From positions 97,087 to 161,086 of the forward strand of contig CAMARR010000006.1 in NCBI GenBank assembly GCA_945860915.1: 64,000 nt of DNA, read 5' to 3'. Under the pieces are notes generated by a model, which was given only the letters and a program-made list of their open reading frames with translations, was not told the origin of the DNA and did not search any database. Both the position numbers and the translations under genes were made by a program. Source of the stretch: Candidatus Kuenenia stuttgartensis. GTDB taxonomy: Bacteria > Planctomycetota > GCA-002687715 > CAIWVZ01. Below are positions 8,321 through 17,462 of this stretch, in pieces; the stretch's first letter is position 1; every line of letters begins with the position of its first letter.

Positions 8321-9588
8321 TGCACGAACGCAGACGCCCTAGGAGGCCGAAGTCGCCGCGAGCACCGGGACGAACCACAAAACCCGCTGCGCGCGTCGAA
8401 AAACCAGCGCAGAACGAGCAGATTAGTCCCAAGAAAGCCATCTCGGAGCGTTCCCTGCAGAAGGGGCGCCCACCCTCGCAAAAGACCAAGGATGCGCTAA
8501 CGTCCACCCCCGCGGCACCACCCGGCATCCTGCAGGGCCCTGCGACTCCGAATCCTGTGACCACCACCGCCCCCGCACCCGCCGAACTCGTCGCGCCGAA
8601 GTTCCCGACCTCGGGCCCGGTGACAATGGTTCAGTCGCTGGTTCGAACACTCCACGAGAGTATGTCGGCCGACCCGCGAATCGTCGTGCTCGGTGAGGAC
8701 ATCGCCAAGAATGGCGGGGTGTTTCGTGTCACCGAAGGGCTCTTTGATGCCTTCGGCGAAACCCGCGTCATTGATACCCCGCTGAACGAGTCCGGCATCA
8801 TCGGAGTGGCGATCGGAATGGCGATGAATGGGCTGCGCCCCATCGCTGAAATCCAATTCGCAGACTTTGTTTATCCCGGCTTCGACCAGATCGTCTCGGA
8901 ACTCTCGAAGATGCGCTATCGCTCGGGAGGCGAATTCACTTGCCCGGTGATCGTCCGCATGCCCTACGGCGGCGGAATTCGAGGCGGCGGCTACCACTCG
9001 CAGTCCCCTGAAGCGTACTTCGTTCACACGGCCGGTCTCCACGTCTACGTGCCATCGACGCCGACCGACGCCCGTGGGTTACTCCGCGCCGCTCTTGCCG
9101 GTGATGACCCAGTCATGTTCCTCGAGCCAAAACGCAACTACAGGACCATCAAAGAGGAATTGCCCGAGAACGACGGAGCCTACCTTCCACCGGGCGTCGC
9201 GCGCACGGTCGTCGAAGGCACTCAGTGCACGGTCATTGCATGGGGCGCCATGGTCCAAATCGCATCCGAGGCTGCCGCGCTCGCGAATGACAAGGGCATG
9301 TCGGTTGAAGTCATCGACCTTCGAACCCTCGTGCCGATGGACGTCGACTCGATTCTTGCGTCGGTTCGCAAGACCGGCCGGGCCGTCATCGTCCACGAGG
9401 CGCCCCGCACATGCGGCGTCGGCGCCGAAATTGCCGCGTTGATCGCCGATGGCGCGATCGAAAGCCTCGAGGCACCCATACTTCGGGTAACAGGGTTCGA
9501 CACCCCGTTCCCCTATGCGTTGGAACACGTCTACTTGCCTAACGCCGATCGCGTCCTCGCGGCCGTCGACAAGGCCATTCATTTCTGA
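8320..9588 (+). CDS. bkdA2: Branched-chain 2-oxoacid dehydrogenase E1 beta subunit with long N-terminal extension
   Basis: The E1-beta core (from about residue 103) matches the branched-chain type: GGVFRVTEGL, IAEIQFADFVYPGFDQIVSE, MRYRSGGEFTCP and YHSQSPEAYF. E1-alpha and E1-beta together bind thiamine diphosphate and decarboxylate the 2-oxoacid. The first 102 residues are an unusual Arg/Lys/Pro/Ala-rich, probably disordered tail. Its start is well supported: GGGGAG at 8306-8311 lies 8 nt before the ATG, which overlaps the lipA stop. An internal ATG at 8626 would give a standard 320-residue protein but has no clear ribosome site. Confidence 0.92.
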   Translation: MHERRRPRRPKSPRAPGRTTKPAARVEKPAQNEQISPKKAISERSLQKGRPPSQKTKDALTSTPAAPPGILQGPATPNPVTTTAPAPAELVAPKFPTSGPVTMVQSLVRTLHESMSADPRIVVLGEDIAKNGGVFRVTEGLFDAFGETRVIDTPLNESGIIGVAIGMAMNGLRPIAEIQFADFVYPGFDQIVSELSKMRYRSGGEFTCPVIVRMPYGGGIRGGGYHSQSPEAYFVHTAGLHVYVPSTPTDARGLLRAALAGDDPVMFLEPKRNYRTIKEELPENDGAYLPPGVARTVVEGTQCTVIAWGAMVQIASEAAALANDKGMSVEVIDLRTLVPMDVDSILASVRKTGRAVIVHEAPRTCGVGAEIAALIADGAIESLEAPILRVTGFDTPFPYALEHVYLPNADRVLAAVDKAIHF

Positions 9589-9600
9589 GCGGAGAGAACC

Positions 9601-10935
9601 ATGCCGTTCGAGTTCAAGCTTCCGGATATCGGTGAAGGTGTCGCCGAGGGCGAAATCACCAAGTGGCACGTTAAAGAAGGCGACATCGTCCGCGAAGACC
9701 AGCCCATGGTCGAAGTGATGACGGACAAGGCCACGGTTGAAATCCCGTCGCCAAAAACCGGCCGCGTCGTGAAGATTCTGTTTGCAGAGGGCAAGGTGGC
9801 TCCGGTCCACCACGTCATCATTCATATTGACGTTGAAGGTGGAGCCGCGGCTCCCGCAGCGGCCGCCCCGAAGGCGACGGCTGCCGTGGCGCCGGCTCCT
9901 GCGCCCGCAGTTGCAGCAAAGCCAGCTCCAGCGCCGGTCGCTGCTCCTGTTGCGTCGGCGCCTGCGGCGAAAGCGCCGGTTGCTGCTCCAGCGCCAGCGC
10001 CCGTGGCAGCGCCGGCGATCATGCGCACATCCAACGACAAGGTCCTCGCGACCCCGGCAACGCGTCGTTATGCGCGAGAGCACGGCCTCGACATCAACGT
10101 CGTCGCTGGCTCCGGCCCGCGGGGTCGCGTCCTGCGAACGGACGTGGAATCCGCATTGTCGGGTGGCGGAGGCGCTTCGACGGGTGGTGACATCAACCGC
10201 CCCAAGGCCAATCCGGCCGTCGTTACGCCCGCGGGTCCGAACGACACCAAGACGCCCTACCGAGGCCTTCGCCGCGCGATCGGCGATCAGATGGTGCGCT
10301 CGCTCTACACAGCGCCGCACTTCACTTTGGTGGACGAAGTCGATTTCACGGAAGTCGACAACCTGCGCAAGGCTGGCAAGGACGATGCGGCCGCGCGCGG
10401 AACCAAGCTCACCTACCTCCCGTTCGTGATGAAGGCCCTTTGCGCAACCGTGCGGAAGTACCCGGGAATCAATGGCGCTCTCGACGAGGCCAACGGGGAG
10501 TTCATCACCCGTGGCGAGATCCACATCGGGTTTGCCCTCGATACGGATCGAGGATTGATGGTCCCCGTCGTCAAGGACGCCAGCAAGCGCGGCGTGCTGG
10601 ACATCGCGGGAGAAATTTCGAGGCTCTCCGAGCTCGGGCGAACGGGCAAGGCCGCACGCGAAGACCTAACGGGCTCGACAATCACCATCACGTCCGCAGG
10701 CTCGATCGGTGGCTTGTTTGCAACACCCATCATCAACTACCCGGAAGTTGCGATCCTCGGTCTCTACAAGGTAGAGGACCGACCGGTCGTCATCGACGGC
10801 CAGATCGTCATTCGCAAGATGGGCTACATCTCGATCACTCTCGATCACCGTGTCGTTGACGGCGGCACCGCAGCGCGCGTTGTCGTCGAAATGAAGCGGC
10901 TCCTCGCCAACCCCGGCCTCCTCACCCTCGGCTGA
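9601..10935 (+). CDS. bkdB: 2-Oxoacid dehydrogenase E2, dihydrolipoyl acyltransferase
   Basis: 444 residues, the core of the complex. One lipoyl domain at about 1-80 carries the lipoylated Lys43 in EVMTDKATVE. A very Ala/Pro-rich swinging linker follows (about 81-140). Then comes a peripheral subunit-binding domain around ATPATRRYAREHGLDINVVAGSG (split at its two helices) and a catalytic acyltransferase domain ending in the active-site motif DHRVVDGG. Linker base composition is strongly biased to GCG/GCC/CCG codons. A GGAGAG ribosome site lies a few bases before the ATG. It sits between the two E1 genes, an order that places E1-beta before E2 and E1-alpha after it. Confidence 0.95.
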   Translation: MPFEFKLPDIGEGVAEGEITKWHVKEGDIVREDQPMVEVMTDKATVEIPSPKTGRVVKILFAEGKVAPVHHVIIHIDVEGGAAAPAAAAPKATAAVAPAPAPAVAAKPAPAPVAAPVASAPAAKAPVAAPAPAPVAAPAIMRTSNDKVLATPATRRYAREHGLDINVVAGSGPRGRVLRTDVESALSGGGGASTGGDINRPKANPAVVTPAGPNDTKTPYRGLRRAIGDQMVRSLYTAPHFTLVDEVDFTEVDNLRKAGKDDAAARGTKLTYLPFVMKALCATVRKYPGINGALDEANGEFITRGEIHIGFALDTDRGLMVPVVKDASKRGVLDIAGEISRLSELGRTGKAAREDLTGSTITITSAGSIGGLFATPIINYPEVAILGLYKVEDRPVVIDGQIVIRKMGYISITLDHRVVDGGTAARVVVEMKRLLANPGLLTLG

Positions 10936-10936
10936 C

Positions 10937-12031
10937 GTGGAACTCCAACGCGTCATGCCTGTCGCGGGGCTTCCCGCGACGACTGCAGCCCCGGCGTTAA
11001 GCCGCGAGCATCTTCTACTGCTTTATCGCTGGATGGTCACCATCCGCGCGATCGACGAGAAGATGCTCATGATGCAACGCCAGGGGCGCATCGCGTTCTT
11101 CGGTCCAAGCGCAGGCCAGGAAGCCGCGATCGTCGGCTCGGGCTCCGTCGCAAGAAAAGGAGATTGGATTTTCCCTGCCCTTCGAGAGGGCGGGATTCTT
11201 CTGATGCGCGGCTTTCCGATTGCTCGATACTTTGGTCAGATGTTCGGCAACGTGCTTGACACGCAGAAGGGTCGGCAAATGCCGATGCACTTCTCGTCTG
11301 GCGAGCACAAGTTCGTTTCGCTTTCATCTCCGATTGCGACGCAACTTCCACAGGCTGTCGGCGCCGCGTGGGCCTCTAAAATTCGCAGAGAAGATGTGGT
11401 GACTTTCGGCTACATCGGCGATGGGGGGACCTCAGAGAACGACTTCCACTCTGCGATGAACTTCGCGGCTGTGGGCAAGGTCCCGTGTCTCATCATCTGC
11501 CAGAACAACCAGTGGGCGATTTCCGTTCCGTTTTCCAGCCAGACCGCAAGTGACGGGGTGGCCATCAAGGCTGCTGCATACGGAATGCCCGGCATTCGCG
11601 TAGACGGCAACGATGTCCTCGCTTGCTATCAGGCAACTCAGGCGGCCTTCGAGCGCGCCCGTGCTGGACACGGCCCGACATTGATTGAACTCGTGACCTA
11701 TCGCCGCGGGGGCCACTCCTCATCCGACGATCCCACGCGCTACCGCGACGAATCGAAGGTCCCGCCATGGCTCTTGGTCGACCCAATTTCTCGATTCCGC
11801 GACTGGCTGGTCGCGGGACGTCACTTGACGGACGCATCCGATGCCGCCATGCGTGCAGAAATCAAGAACACCATTGACGACGCCGTGAAGGAAGCCGAAC
11901 CCGCGGCCACGGTCGCCGTCGATACCCTTTTTACCGACGTTTATGGCTCGCCTCCGGCCACCCTTCTTGCGCAGCGCGCGGAGGTCATTGGTGACGGTTC
12001 CGGCAAAGCCGAAGGAGCGTTCCCCCTCTAA
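10937..12031 (+). CDS. bkdA1: Branched-chain 2-oxoacid dehydrogenase E1 alpha subunit
   Basis: 364 residues from a GTG one base after the E2 stop; an in-frame ATG at 10955 is an alternative. The thiamine diphosphate motif GDGGTSENDFHSAMNF...NN is complete. Branched-chain rather than pyruvate type is suggested by KGRQMPMHF, SSPIATQLPQAVGAAWA, GIRVDGNDVLACYQAT, GGHSSSDDPTRYR and VDTLFTDVYGSPP. These parallel the mitochondrial BCKDH E1-alpha closely, as known from that family. A broad or pyruvate activity cannot be excluded from sequence. Confidence 0.93.
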   Translation: MELQRVMPVAGLPATTAAPALSREHLLLLYRWMVTIRAIDEKMLMMQRQGRIAFFGPSAGQEAAIVGSGSVARKGDWIFPALREGGILLMRGFPIARYFGQMFGNVLDTQKGRQMPMHFSSGEHKFVSLSSPIATQLPQAVGAAWASKIRREDVVTFGYIGDGGTSENDFHSAMNFAAVGKVPCLIICQNNQWAISVPFSSQTASDGVAIKAAAYGMPGIRVDGNDVLACYQATQAAFERARAGHGPTLIELVTYRRGGHSSSDDPTRYRDESKVPPWLLVDPISRFRDWLVAGRHLTDASDAAMRAEIKNTIDDAVKEAEPAATVAVDTLFTDVYGSPPATLLAQRAEVIGDGSGKAEGAFPL

Positions 12032-13440
12032 TGCTGACTCCCAAAGCCTGCGTCATTGGTGCTGGTCCCGGCGGCTACGTTGCCGCGATTCGCCTCGCTC
12101 AACTCGGGATCGAGACGGTCATCGTCGAGCGTGACGTGCTCGGGGGGGTGTGTCTCAACTGGGGCTGCATTCCGTCCAAGGCGTACATCGGCGCCGCCAA
12201 GCTCTACGACAAGATGAAGTCCTCCGATGAAATCGGCATCACCGTCAAGGATCTTGCCGTCGATCTCGCCAAGATGCGCACGTGGAAGTCCGACGTCGTC
12301 AAGAAGCTCACCGGTGGCATCGGCGATCTTCTCAAGCGGAATGGCTGCAAGGTCATCTATGGCAACGCTCGATTCACCGACGCCGCCACGCTCGAAGTGA
12401 CGGGTGGGAAAGATGGCCCGGTCACCATCAAGGCCGAGAACTTCATGGTCGCGACGGGTTCGCGGCCGTTCGACCTCCCCGCTTTCCCGATCGATGGCAA
12501 GCACATCATTACGTCAACTGAGGCACTCGACCTCGATGCGGTTCCACCGACGATGCTTGTCCTCGGCGGCGGTGTCATCGGACTTGAGATCGGAACCTAT
12601 CTCGCCAAGTTCGGCACCCAGATCACGGTGGTCGAGCTTTCCGACCAACTTCTCCCGGGCACCGACACAGACTTGGTCGATGTCGTCGCGCGCAATTTGA
12701 AGAAGAAGAAAGCTGTCGTTCACCTCAAGACCAAAGCAATTTCCGCCACCGTCAAGAATGGCAAGGTGGAGGTCAAAGTTGCGAAGGAAGACGGCAAGGA
12801 AGAGACCATTACGGTGGACAAGGTCCTTGTCTCCATTGGCCGCAAGCCCAACACCGAAAACCTCGGCCTCGACAAAGCCGGCGTGAAGATGAACCAACGC
12901 GGGTACATCGAAGTTGATGGCCAGCTCCGAACTTCCAATCGCAAGATTTTTGCAATCGGTGACTGCGTCGGGGGCGCGCTCCTCGCGCACAAGGCTTCGA
13001 AAGAAGGCCTCGTGGCTGCGGCGGTTATCGCCGGCGAGAACGAAGTCTACGACGTGACTGCGATGCCCGGCGCGATTTTCACCGATCCCGAAATTGCGAC
13101 CGTCGGTTTGACCGAAGCCGAAGCAGTCAAGCGTGGCTTCACGGTGAAAGTCGGCAAGTTCCCCTATGGAGCATTAGGCCGCGCACTCGCTGGACGCGAG
13201 ACCGACGGCGTCGTCAAGATGGTCGTCGATGCCAAGGATGACCGCATCCTTGGGGTCGGCATCGTCGGCGCCAATGCTTCCGATCTCATCGCGTCGGGTG
13301 CGCTGGCCATTGAGGCCGGACTCACCGCAGAGGACGTTGCGCTCACCGTCCACGCGCACCCCACGTTGGCCGAGTCGATGATGGAAGTGGCGGAAGCGGT
13401 GCACGGCAAAGCCATCCATATCTTCCAGCCGAAGAAGTGA
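12031..13440 (+). CDS. lpdA: Dihydrolipoyl dehydrogenase (E3)
   Basis: 469 residues, usual length. It reoxidises the dihydrolipoyl group of E2 and passes electrons to NAD. Visible parts are the FAD-binding GAGPGGYVAAIRLAQLG, the redox disulfide GGVCLNWGCIPSK, the NAD-binding GGGVIGLEIGTYLAKFG, the second FAD segment FAIGDCVGG and the C-terminal dimer motif HAHPTLAESMMEV with the active-site His-Glu pair region. Its ATG overlaps the E1-alpha TAA by one base, so the genes are translationally coupled. No extra lipoyl domain is fused at its N-terminus. Confidence 0.97.
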   Translation: MLTPKACVIGAGPGGYVAAIRLAQLGIETVIVERDVLGGVCLNWGCIPSKAYIGAAKLYDKMKSSDEIGITVKDLAVDLAKMRTWKSDVVKKLTGGIGDLLKRNGCKVIYGNARFTDAATLEVTGGKDGPVTIKAENFMVATGSRPFDLPAFPIDGKHIITSTEALDLDAVPPTMLVLGGGVIGLEIGTYLAKFGTQITVVELSDQLLPGTDTDLVDVVARNLKKKKAVVHLKTKAISATVKNGKVEVKVAKEDGKEETITVDKVLVSIGRKPNTENLGLDKAGVKMNQRGYIEVDGQLRTSNRKIFAIGDCVGGALLAHKASKEGLVAAAVIAGENEVYDVTAMPGAIFTDPEIATVGLTEAEAVKRGFTVKVGKFPYGALGRALAGRETDGVVKMVVDAKDDRILGVGIVGANASDLIASGALAIEAGLTAEDVALTVHAHPTLAESMMEVAEAVHGKAIHIFQPKK

Positions 13441-14084
13441 CCCACCCCGCAGACAAGAAGCCCCCGGACCTCGTGATCGAGGACTGGGGGCTTGTTGATT
13501 ACGGAGAGGCTCTCGCGCGTCAGCACGCGCGGGTCGCCGCGCGACTTCGGGGAGAGATTCCCGATACATTCATTTTTTGTCAACATTATTCGGTGATGAC
13601 TCTTGGGCGCGGAACCGATCGCGCCAATATCCTCGTCAAGGACGTTCCAATATTCGAAGTCGAACGAGGCGGCGATGTCACGTGGCATGGACCAGGGCAG
13701 CTTGTCGGGTATTTTATACGCCTGTTGCCCGAAGGCACCCGCGACCTGCGCGCCCATCTCCGCTTGATGGAAGAAGTTGTGATTCGAGCGATGGCAAGCG
13801 CCGGGCTTCGCGGCTTTCGTACCGACGGCAAGACTGGCGTTTGGGTGCATCACGACGGCGTCGATCGGAAGATCGCGAGCCTTGGAATCGCCGCACGTAA
13901 CTGGTGTACCTATCACGGGTTCGCGCTCAACGTGAACCCGGACCTCTCCAACTTCCGCCGAATCAACCCATGCGGATTCGACGCCGGCGTCATGACGAGC
14001 ACCTCCGCGTGCGGCAATGAACTCCCACTTTCGGATTGGGAAATACTCGCCTCCCAATCGCTGCGCAGCGTCATGTCGCCATGA
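13437..14084 (+). CDS. lipB: Octanoyl-[ACP]:protein N-octanoyltransferase
   Basis: 215 residues from a GTG that overlaps the lpdA stop by 4 bp (GTGA). LipB transfers octanoyl from acyl carrier protein to the E2 lysine, which LipA then sulfurates. Key motifs are RGGDVTWHGPGQLVGYFI, the lysine in DRKIASLGIAARNW, TYHGFALNVN and the catalytic Cys in INPCGFDAGVMTS. With lipA at the other end of the same operon, cofactor synthesis and the complex that uses it are co-produced. The run of T at 14086-14091 after the stop has no obvious stem. Confidence 0.95.
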   Translation: MTHPADKKPPDLVIEDWGLVDYGEALARQHARVAARLRGEIPDTFIFCQHYSVMTLGRGTDRANILVKDVPIFEVERGGDVTWHGPGQLVGYFIRLLPEGTRDLRAHLRLMEEVVIRAMASAGLRGFRTDGKTGVWVHHDGVDRKIASLGIAARNWCTYHGFALNVNPDLSNFRRINPCGFDAGVMTSTSACGNELPLSDWEILASQSLRSVMSP

Positions 14085-14238
14085 CTTTTTCAAAAACTAG
14101 CTCTTGACTATTCGCCCCGCGATCTCCACGATACAGGTCGCGATGCATCCACCAAGTGGTCAAGTTGGCCAGTTGTGCGCGGGTGCTCCAATCGCACGCC
14201 GCGGCCGTAAATCGAACTCAATCCTCGGAGACTTGACC

Positions 14239-15264
14239 ATGAATCGCGCGAACTTCGTCGCCATTGCCGGCATCATCTTGTCGTCCTTGGGCATCGCCCA
14301 ATCACCGATCTCCCAGACTCTGCCACCGGGATACGAATCTGCCGCCACCGGTAGTACGTCTACCGTGCCTTTCGGAACTACCTTTGCAACTTTCGCTCCT
14401 GTTTCTCAGGGGATGTACGTTCAATACGGATATCAATCGACGATGTTCAACTACCAGTCGGTGCAGCGCATCGACTCCATCGCGTTTCGAGTGAATAACG
14501 GAACGGCGATCGGAGGAACGACGGGCAACGTCAGCATCTACATGAGCACGTCCCCCATGGACATCACGGTATTCTCGACCACCTTCACGGTGAATCAGGG
14601 CGCCGACCGCATCCTTGTGTACAACGGCCCGATCGTTTGGCCGGCAGGCACTATCACCGCACCAGGACAGTGGGTGACAGTTCCGCTGCAGACGACCTTC
14701 ACTTATGACCCGCATGGTGGAAAGGACTTCCTGCTCGAAGTGGTTTGCCCGGTCCCGACGACCCTTGCTGCCGCCACCATCCAGGTGTCATTCGGGCCTA
14801 CTCGTTCGCAGTATCACACAACAAACCCTCTCTCACTTCTCGCAAATACCGGGACGATCACTGCGGCGCTCGTCAGAATTGACTCTACTCCGATTCCACA
14901 CCTAGTGACGACTTCGGTCAACGGCGACTTCACGTTGGCTCTGAATGCGATTCCTAACAATGCGGTCGTCGGATGGACCATTATCTCAGAAGCGACAGGT
15001 AATCCGGTCGACACTGGGCCGATTCTCGGGATCTATCCGTCTCAACTTTCTCTCGACATCCTTTTCACGGTTCCGTCTATTGGGAATCCCTTAGCTTGGA
15101 TCAATTCAGGGCAAAACGGACTTTATCCCACAACTCCCATTTACCTTGGTCCAGGGAGTATCCCACCCAGCATGATTGGACTCACTTGGGACTTCGTCAC
15201 GATGACTCTAGATGCCAACTATCAATTCGCGCAGCGTTCCAACGTTCAACGCGTAACCTTCTAA
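14239..15264 (+). CDS. Secreted beta-rich protein of unknown function
   Basis: 341 residues from the ATG at 14239, which has CGGAG 8 nt upstream. A longer in-frame start at 14104 would put 45 residues before the signal peptide and is rejected. The signal peptide is MNRANFVAIAGIILSSLGIAQ. The body is Thr/Ser/Gly/Pro-rich with few charged residues, almost all beta by pattern. The last 120 residues (from about VNGDFTLALNAIPNNAVVGW) resemble the C-terminal module shared with the other secreted proteins in this window. No enzyme motif seen. It lies 24 nt before the next gene and is probably co-transcribed. Confidence 0.75.
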   Translation: MNRANFVAIAGIILSSLGIAQSPISQTLPPGYESAATGSTSTVPFGTTFATFAPVSQGMYVQYGYQSTMFNYQSVQRIDSIAFRVNNGTAIGGTTGNVSIYMSTSPMDITVFSTTFTVNQGADRILVYNGPIVWPAGTITAPGQWVTVPLQTTFTYDPHGGKDFLLEVVCPVPTTLAAATIQVSFGPTRSQYHTTNPLSLLANTGTITAALVRIDSTPIPHLVTTSVNGDFTLALNAIPNNAVVGWTIISEATGNPVDTGPILGIYPSQLSLDILFTVPSIGNPLAWINSGQNGLYPTTPIYLGPGSIPPSMIGLTWDFVTMTLDANYQFAQRSNVQRVTF

Positions 15265-15288
15265 CCCCGATTCAAGGAGAATAATTCC

Positions 15289-17301
15289 ATGCGTAACTCA
15301 AGCACCGGAACGCTCCGCGCCATTGCGGCGTCGGCGGTTCTTTCATTCCTCGTATCAGCCCAAGGCCTCGCCGGCACATTTACGGTGGATTCCACCATGC
15401 CGACGGGTGGAACCAACTTCGCCAATTTGACGGATGCCGTCGCAGCGCTCACCACAACAGGAGTTTCCGGACCGGTAACCATCGACCTCATCCAGAACAC
15501 CGTGGCTGATTTCACGACCCCCATGCCATGGCGACCACTCGTCGGCGCTGGCGCCACCGCTTGGGGCGGAAACGCTATTCTGACGTTGGATCAATTCCCG
15601 GGCGTAAGCCCAGTTGCTCGCGTCAAGTTTCGAACGGCCGCATCCAGTCCGATCACGCCAGTGGTGTTCGACGTTGGTGCTTCAACCGCCATGGTGGGCA
15701 TTTTCTTCCAAGGTGCCGACTACGTGACGATCGAGAACATCGAGATCAAGAACGCAGAGCATGACGGCATCATGTTCTACGGCGAAGTGCAGATGATCGG
15801 TGGATCACCCGCGAACGCCCTCAATTCGTTCTCAGCCTCCGAACATAACGTGATCGCCCGTTGCCGCATTCATCACAACAATGGAACGGCCATCACGCTC
15901 TATGGGAACGCCCCGCAGCCCGGCGACATTACGATTGAAAACTGTTTCTTCTGGAACAACTGTCTCGCGATGACAGCGCCTTTCAACAATTTCGGACGCT
16001 ATGGTCACATTACAGGTCGTCGCAACAACAACGTCAAAGTGCGCTTTAACTCGTTCTATCAGAGCCTGCCGATGCCAACGGCTGCGGCGACGGTCGGCGG
16101 TACCGCAACCACTCTTGCTACCTGTTTTCTAGGCAACTACAACAACACAGGCACCAATTGGTCACAGTGTGCAGGCAACGTATTCCATATCGCTACACCG
16201 ACCATCGGCGCGGGCTTCTACCATTGGATAAATTTGGCTGCGCCCTTCACCAACATCCCAGGCCAACTGAACGGGGTCGCACCTGGAGTGGGGGCGTTTG
16301 CGCCAGGTGAAACGGCTTTACACAACAAGAATATCTACTGGATCTCGCCCGGCATGATCTCAACGCCGAACTTCGGCACTGTTCTAGGAGTCGCGAGAGC
16401 CAACCTCGCTGCCTACAAGTCCGCCATCGCCGCGACGGGTGCTCCGGGTGGAACCGCGGGTGCGGATGCCGCATCAATATATGCTGACCCACTCTACGGA
16501 AGTCCCGCAATCGGCGTCCTCGCGGTCGCTGGGGGATCGCCGGTGATCGACTTTGGCCCGACCAATCTTGGAGTCGGAATCGATATCAACTCTTTGCCAC
16601 GAATCGGCCTTGCGCCCGATGCGGGCGCGGATGAAACCTCGATTCCGGGCGCAGCATTCGGTGCGTCAGTGGTGTCGGGACCTGCGCCGCTAGCGGTGCA
16701 GTTTACAGACCTGTCTACACCATTGTTACCGGCGCCCATCATTTCATGGTCATGGGACTTTGACGGTGACAGTGTTTCGGACTCGAGCGCCCAACACCCC
16801 CTTCATGTCTACAATGTGCCGGGAATTTTCTCGCCAACGCTCACTGTCTCGGATGGAACTCTTGCCGGGACGAGCACGGTGTCAGCCGGCAATTTTATCT
16901 CGGTCGGCCCTTGGGCGCTCACCGCGACGACGCTTGGACAGGGCGACCTCACGATCACACCAGTTCCTGAAATCGGCGTTCCTGGAGTCGGTCAGGGCTA
17001 TACTCTGTTGTCGCTCAACACTTCGGCCCCGATCGGCGCCGGCTGGTTTGGTGGGATCACGTTTGACACGCTGACACTCGCATGTCTTCAGACTCCGATG
17101 GGCCCCGGGAATCCACTGCACTATCAGACCGGATTCGCGGGGCTCTATCCCGGCACGTCGACACCAGCGCCGTTGATTCTGCCGTCGGGCACCCTGACCC
17201 CGTTCTTCCCAACCGGAACCGTGCTTGACTTGGTTCAGGCGCACTTCGATACCAATGGCAATCTCATCGGAATGTCAAACGTCGTGCGGGCGAATCTCTG
17301 A
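15289..17301 (+). CDS. Secreted right-handed beta-helix protein with PKD domain
   Basis: 670 residues with a signal peptide (about 1-28) and an AAGGAG ribosome site 8 nt before the ATG. Residues about 60-330 are parallel beta-helix repeats with short turns such as YVTIENIEIKNAEHDGIMFYG, HNVIARCRIHHNNGTAITLYG and GDITIENCFFWNNC (each cut here), the pattern of pectate lyase-like folds. Around 455-545 is a PKD domain with the signature ISWSWDFDGDSVSDS and HVYNVPGIFSPTLTVSD. The last 120 residues are the shared C-terminal module. The fold suggests binding or cleavage of polysaccharide outside the cell, but no catalytic residues can be assigned. Confidence 0.85.
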   Translation: MRNSSTGTLRAIAASAVLSFLVSAQGLAGTFTVDSTMPTGGTNFANLTDAVAALTTTGVSGPVTIDLIQNTVADFTTPMPWRPLVGAGATAWGGNAILTLDQFPGVSPVARVKFRTAASSPITPVVFDVGASTAMVGIFFQGADYVTIENIEIKNAEHDGIMFYGEVQMIGGSPANALNSFSASEHNVIARCRIHHNNGTAITLYGNAPQPGDITIENCFFWNNCLAMTAPFNNFGRYGHITGRRNNNVKVRFNSFYQSLPMPTAAATVGGTATTLATCFLGNYNNTGTNWSQCAGNVFHIATPTIGAGFYHWINLAAPFTNIPGQLNGVAPGVGAFAPGETALHNKNIYWISPGMISTPNFGTVLGVARANLAAYKSAIAATGAPGGTAGADAASIYADPLYGSPAIGVLAVAGGSPVIDFGPTNLGVGIDINSLPRIGLAPDAGADETSIPGAAFGASVVSGPAPLAVQFTDLSTPLLPAPIISWSWDFDGDSVSDSSAQHPLHVYNVPGIFSPTLTVSDGTLAGTSTVSAGNFISVGPWALTATTLGQGDLTITPVPEIGVPGVGQGYTLLSLNTSAPIGAGWFGGITFDTLTLACLQTPMGPGNPLHYQTGFAGLYPGTSTPAPLILPSGTLTPFFPTGTVLDLVQAHFDTNGNLIGMSNVVRANL

Positions 17302-17348
17302 TTCACCTCTCGTTTCGAATCCAGTCGCACCCCGCGACCGGATCTCGG

Positions 17349-17385
17349 CACCCCGGTCGGCCCCTGCCGCCCGGGGTGTTTCATT
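17349..17385 (+). terminator. Rho-independent terminator after the beta-helix gene
   Basis: CACCCCGG and CCGGGGTG form 8 bp at 17349-17378, with an inner CGGC/GCCG stem of 4 bp around CCCT. TTTCATTT follows. It closes the 14.2-17.3 kb secreted-protein unit. Confidence 0.75.
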
Positions 17386-17462
17386 TCCCGTTGCCACGGC
17401 GCGTCCTAGTCTGTACCGTCAAGAACCCTGTCGATGACGGGGAAACGACAGAAGGAATCACG

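Noticed and set aside
9079..10524. 481-residue minus-strand reading frame
   Set aside because: Antisense shadow of the E1-beta/E2 genes, full of Arg/His/Cys runs caused by GC-rich codons in the Ala/Pro linker.
13164..14093. 309-residue minus-strand frame
   Set aside because: Antisense to lpdA and lipB, which both have intact catalytic motifs.
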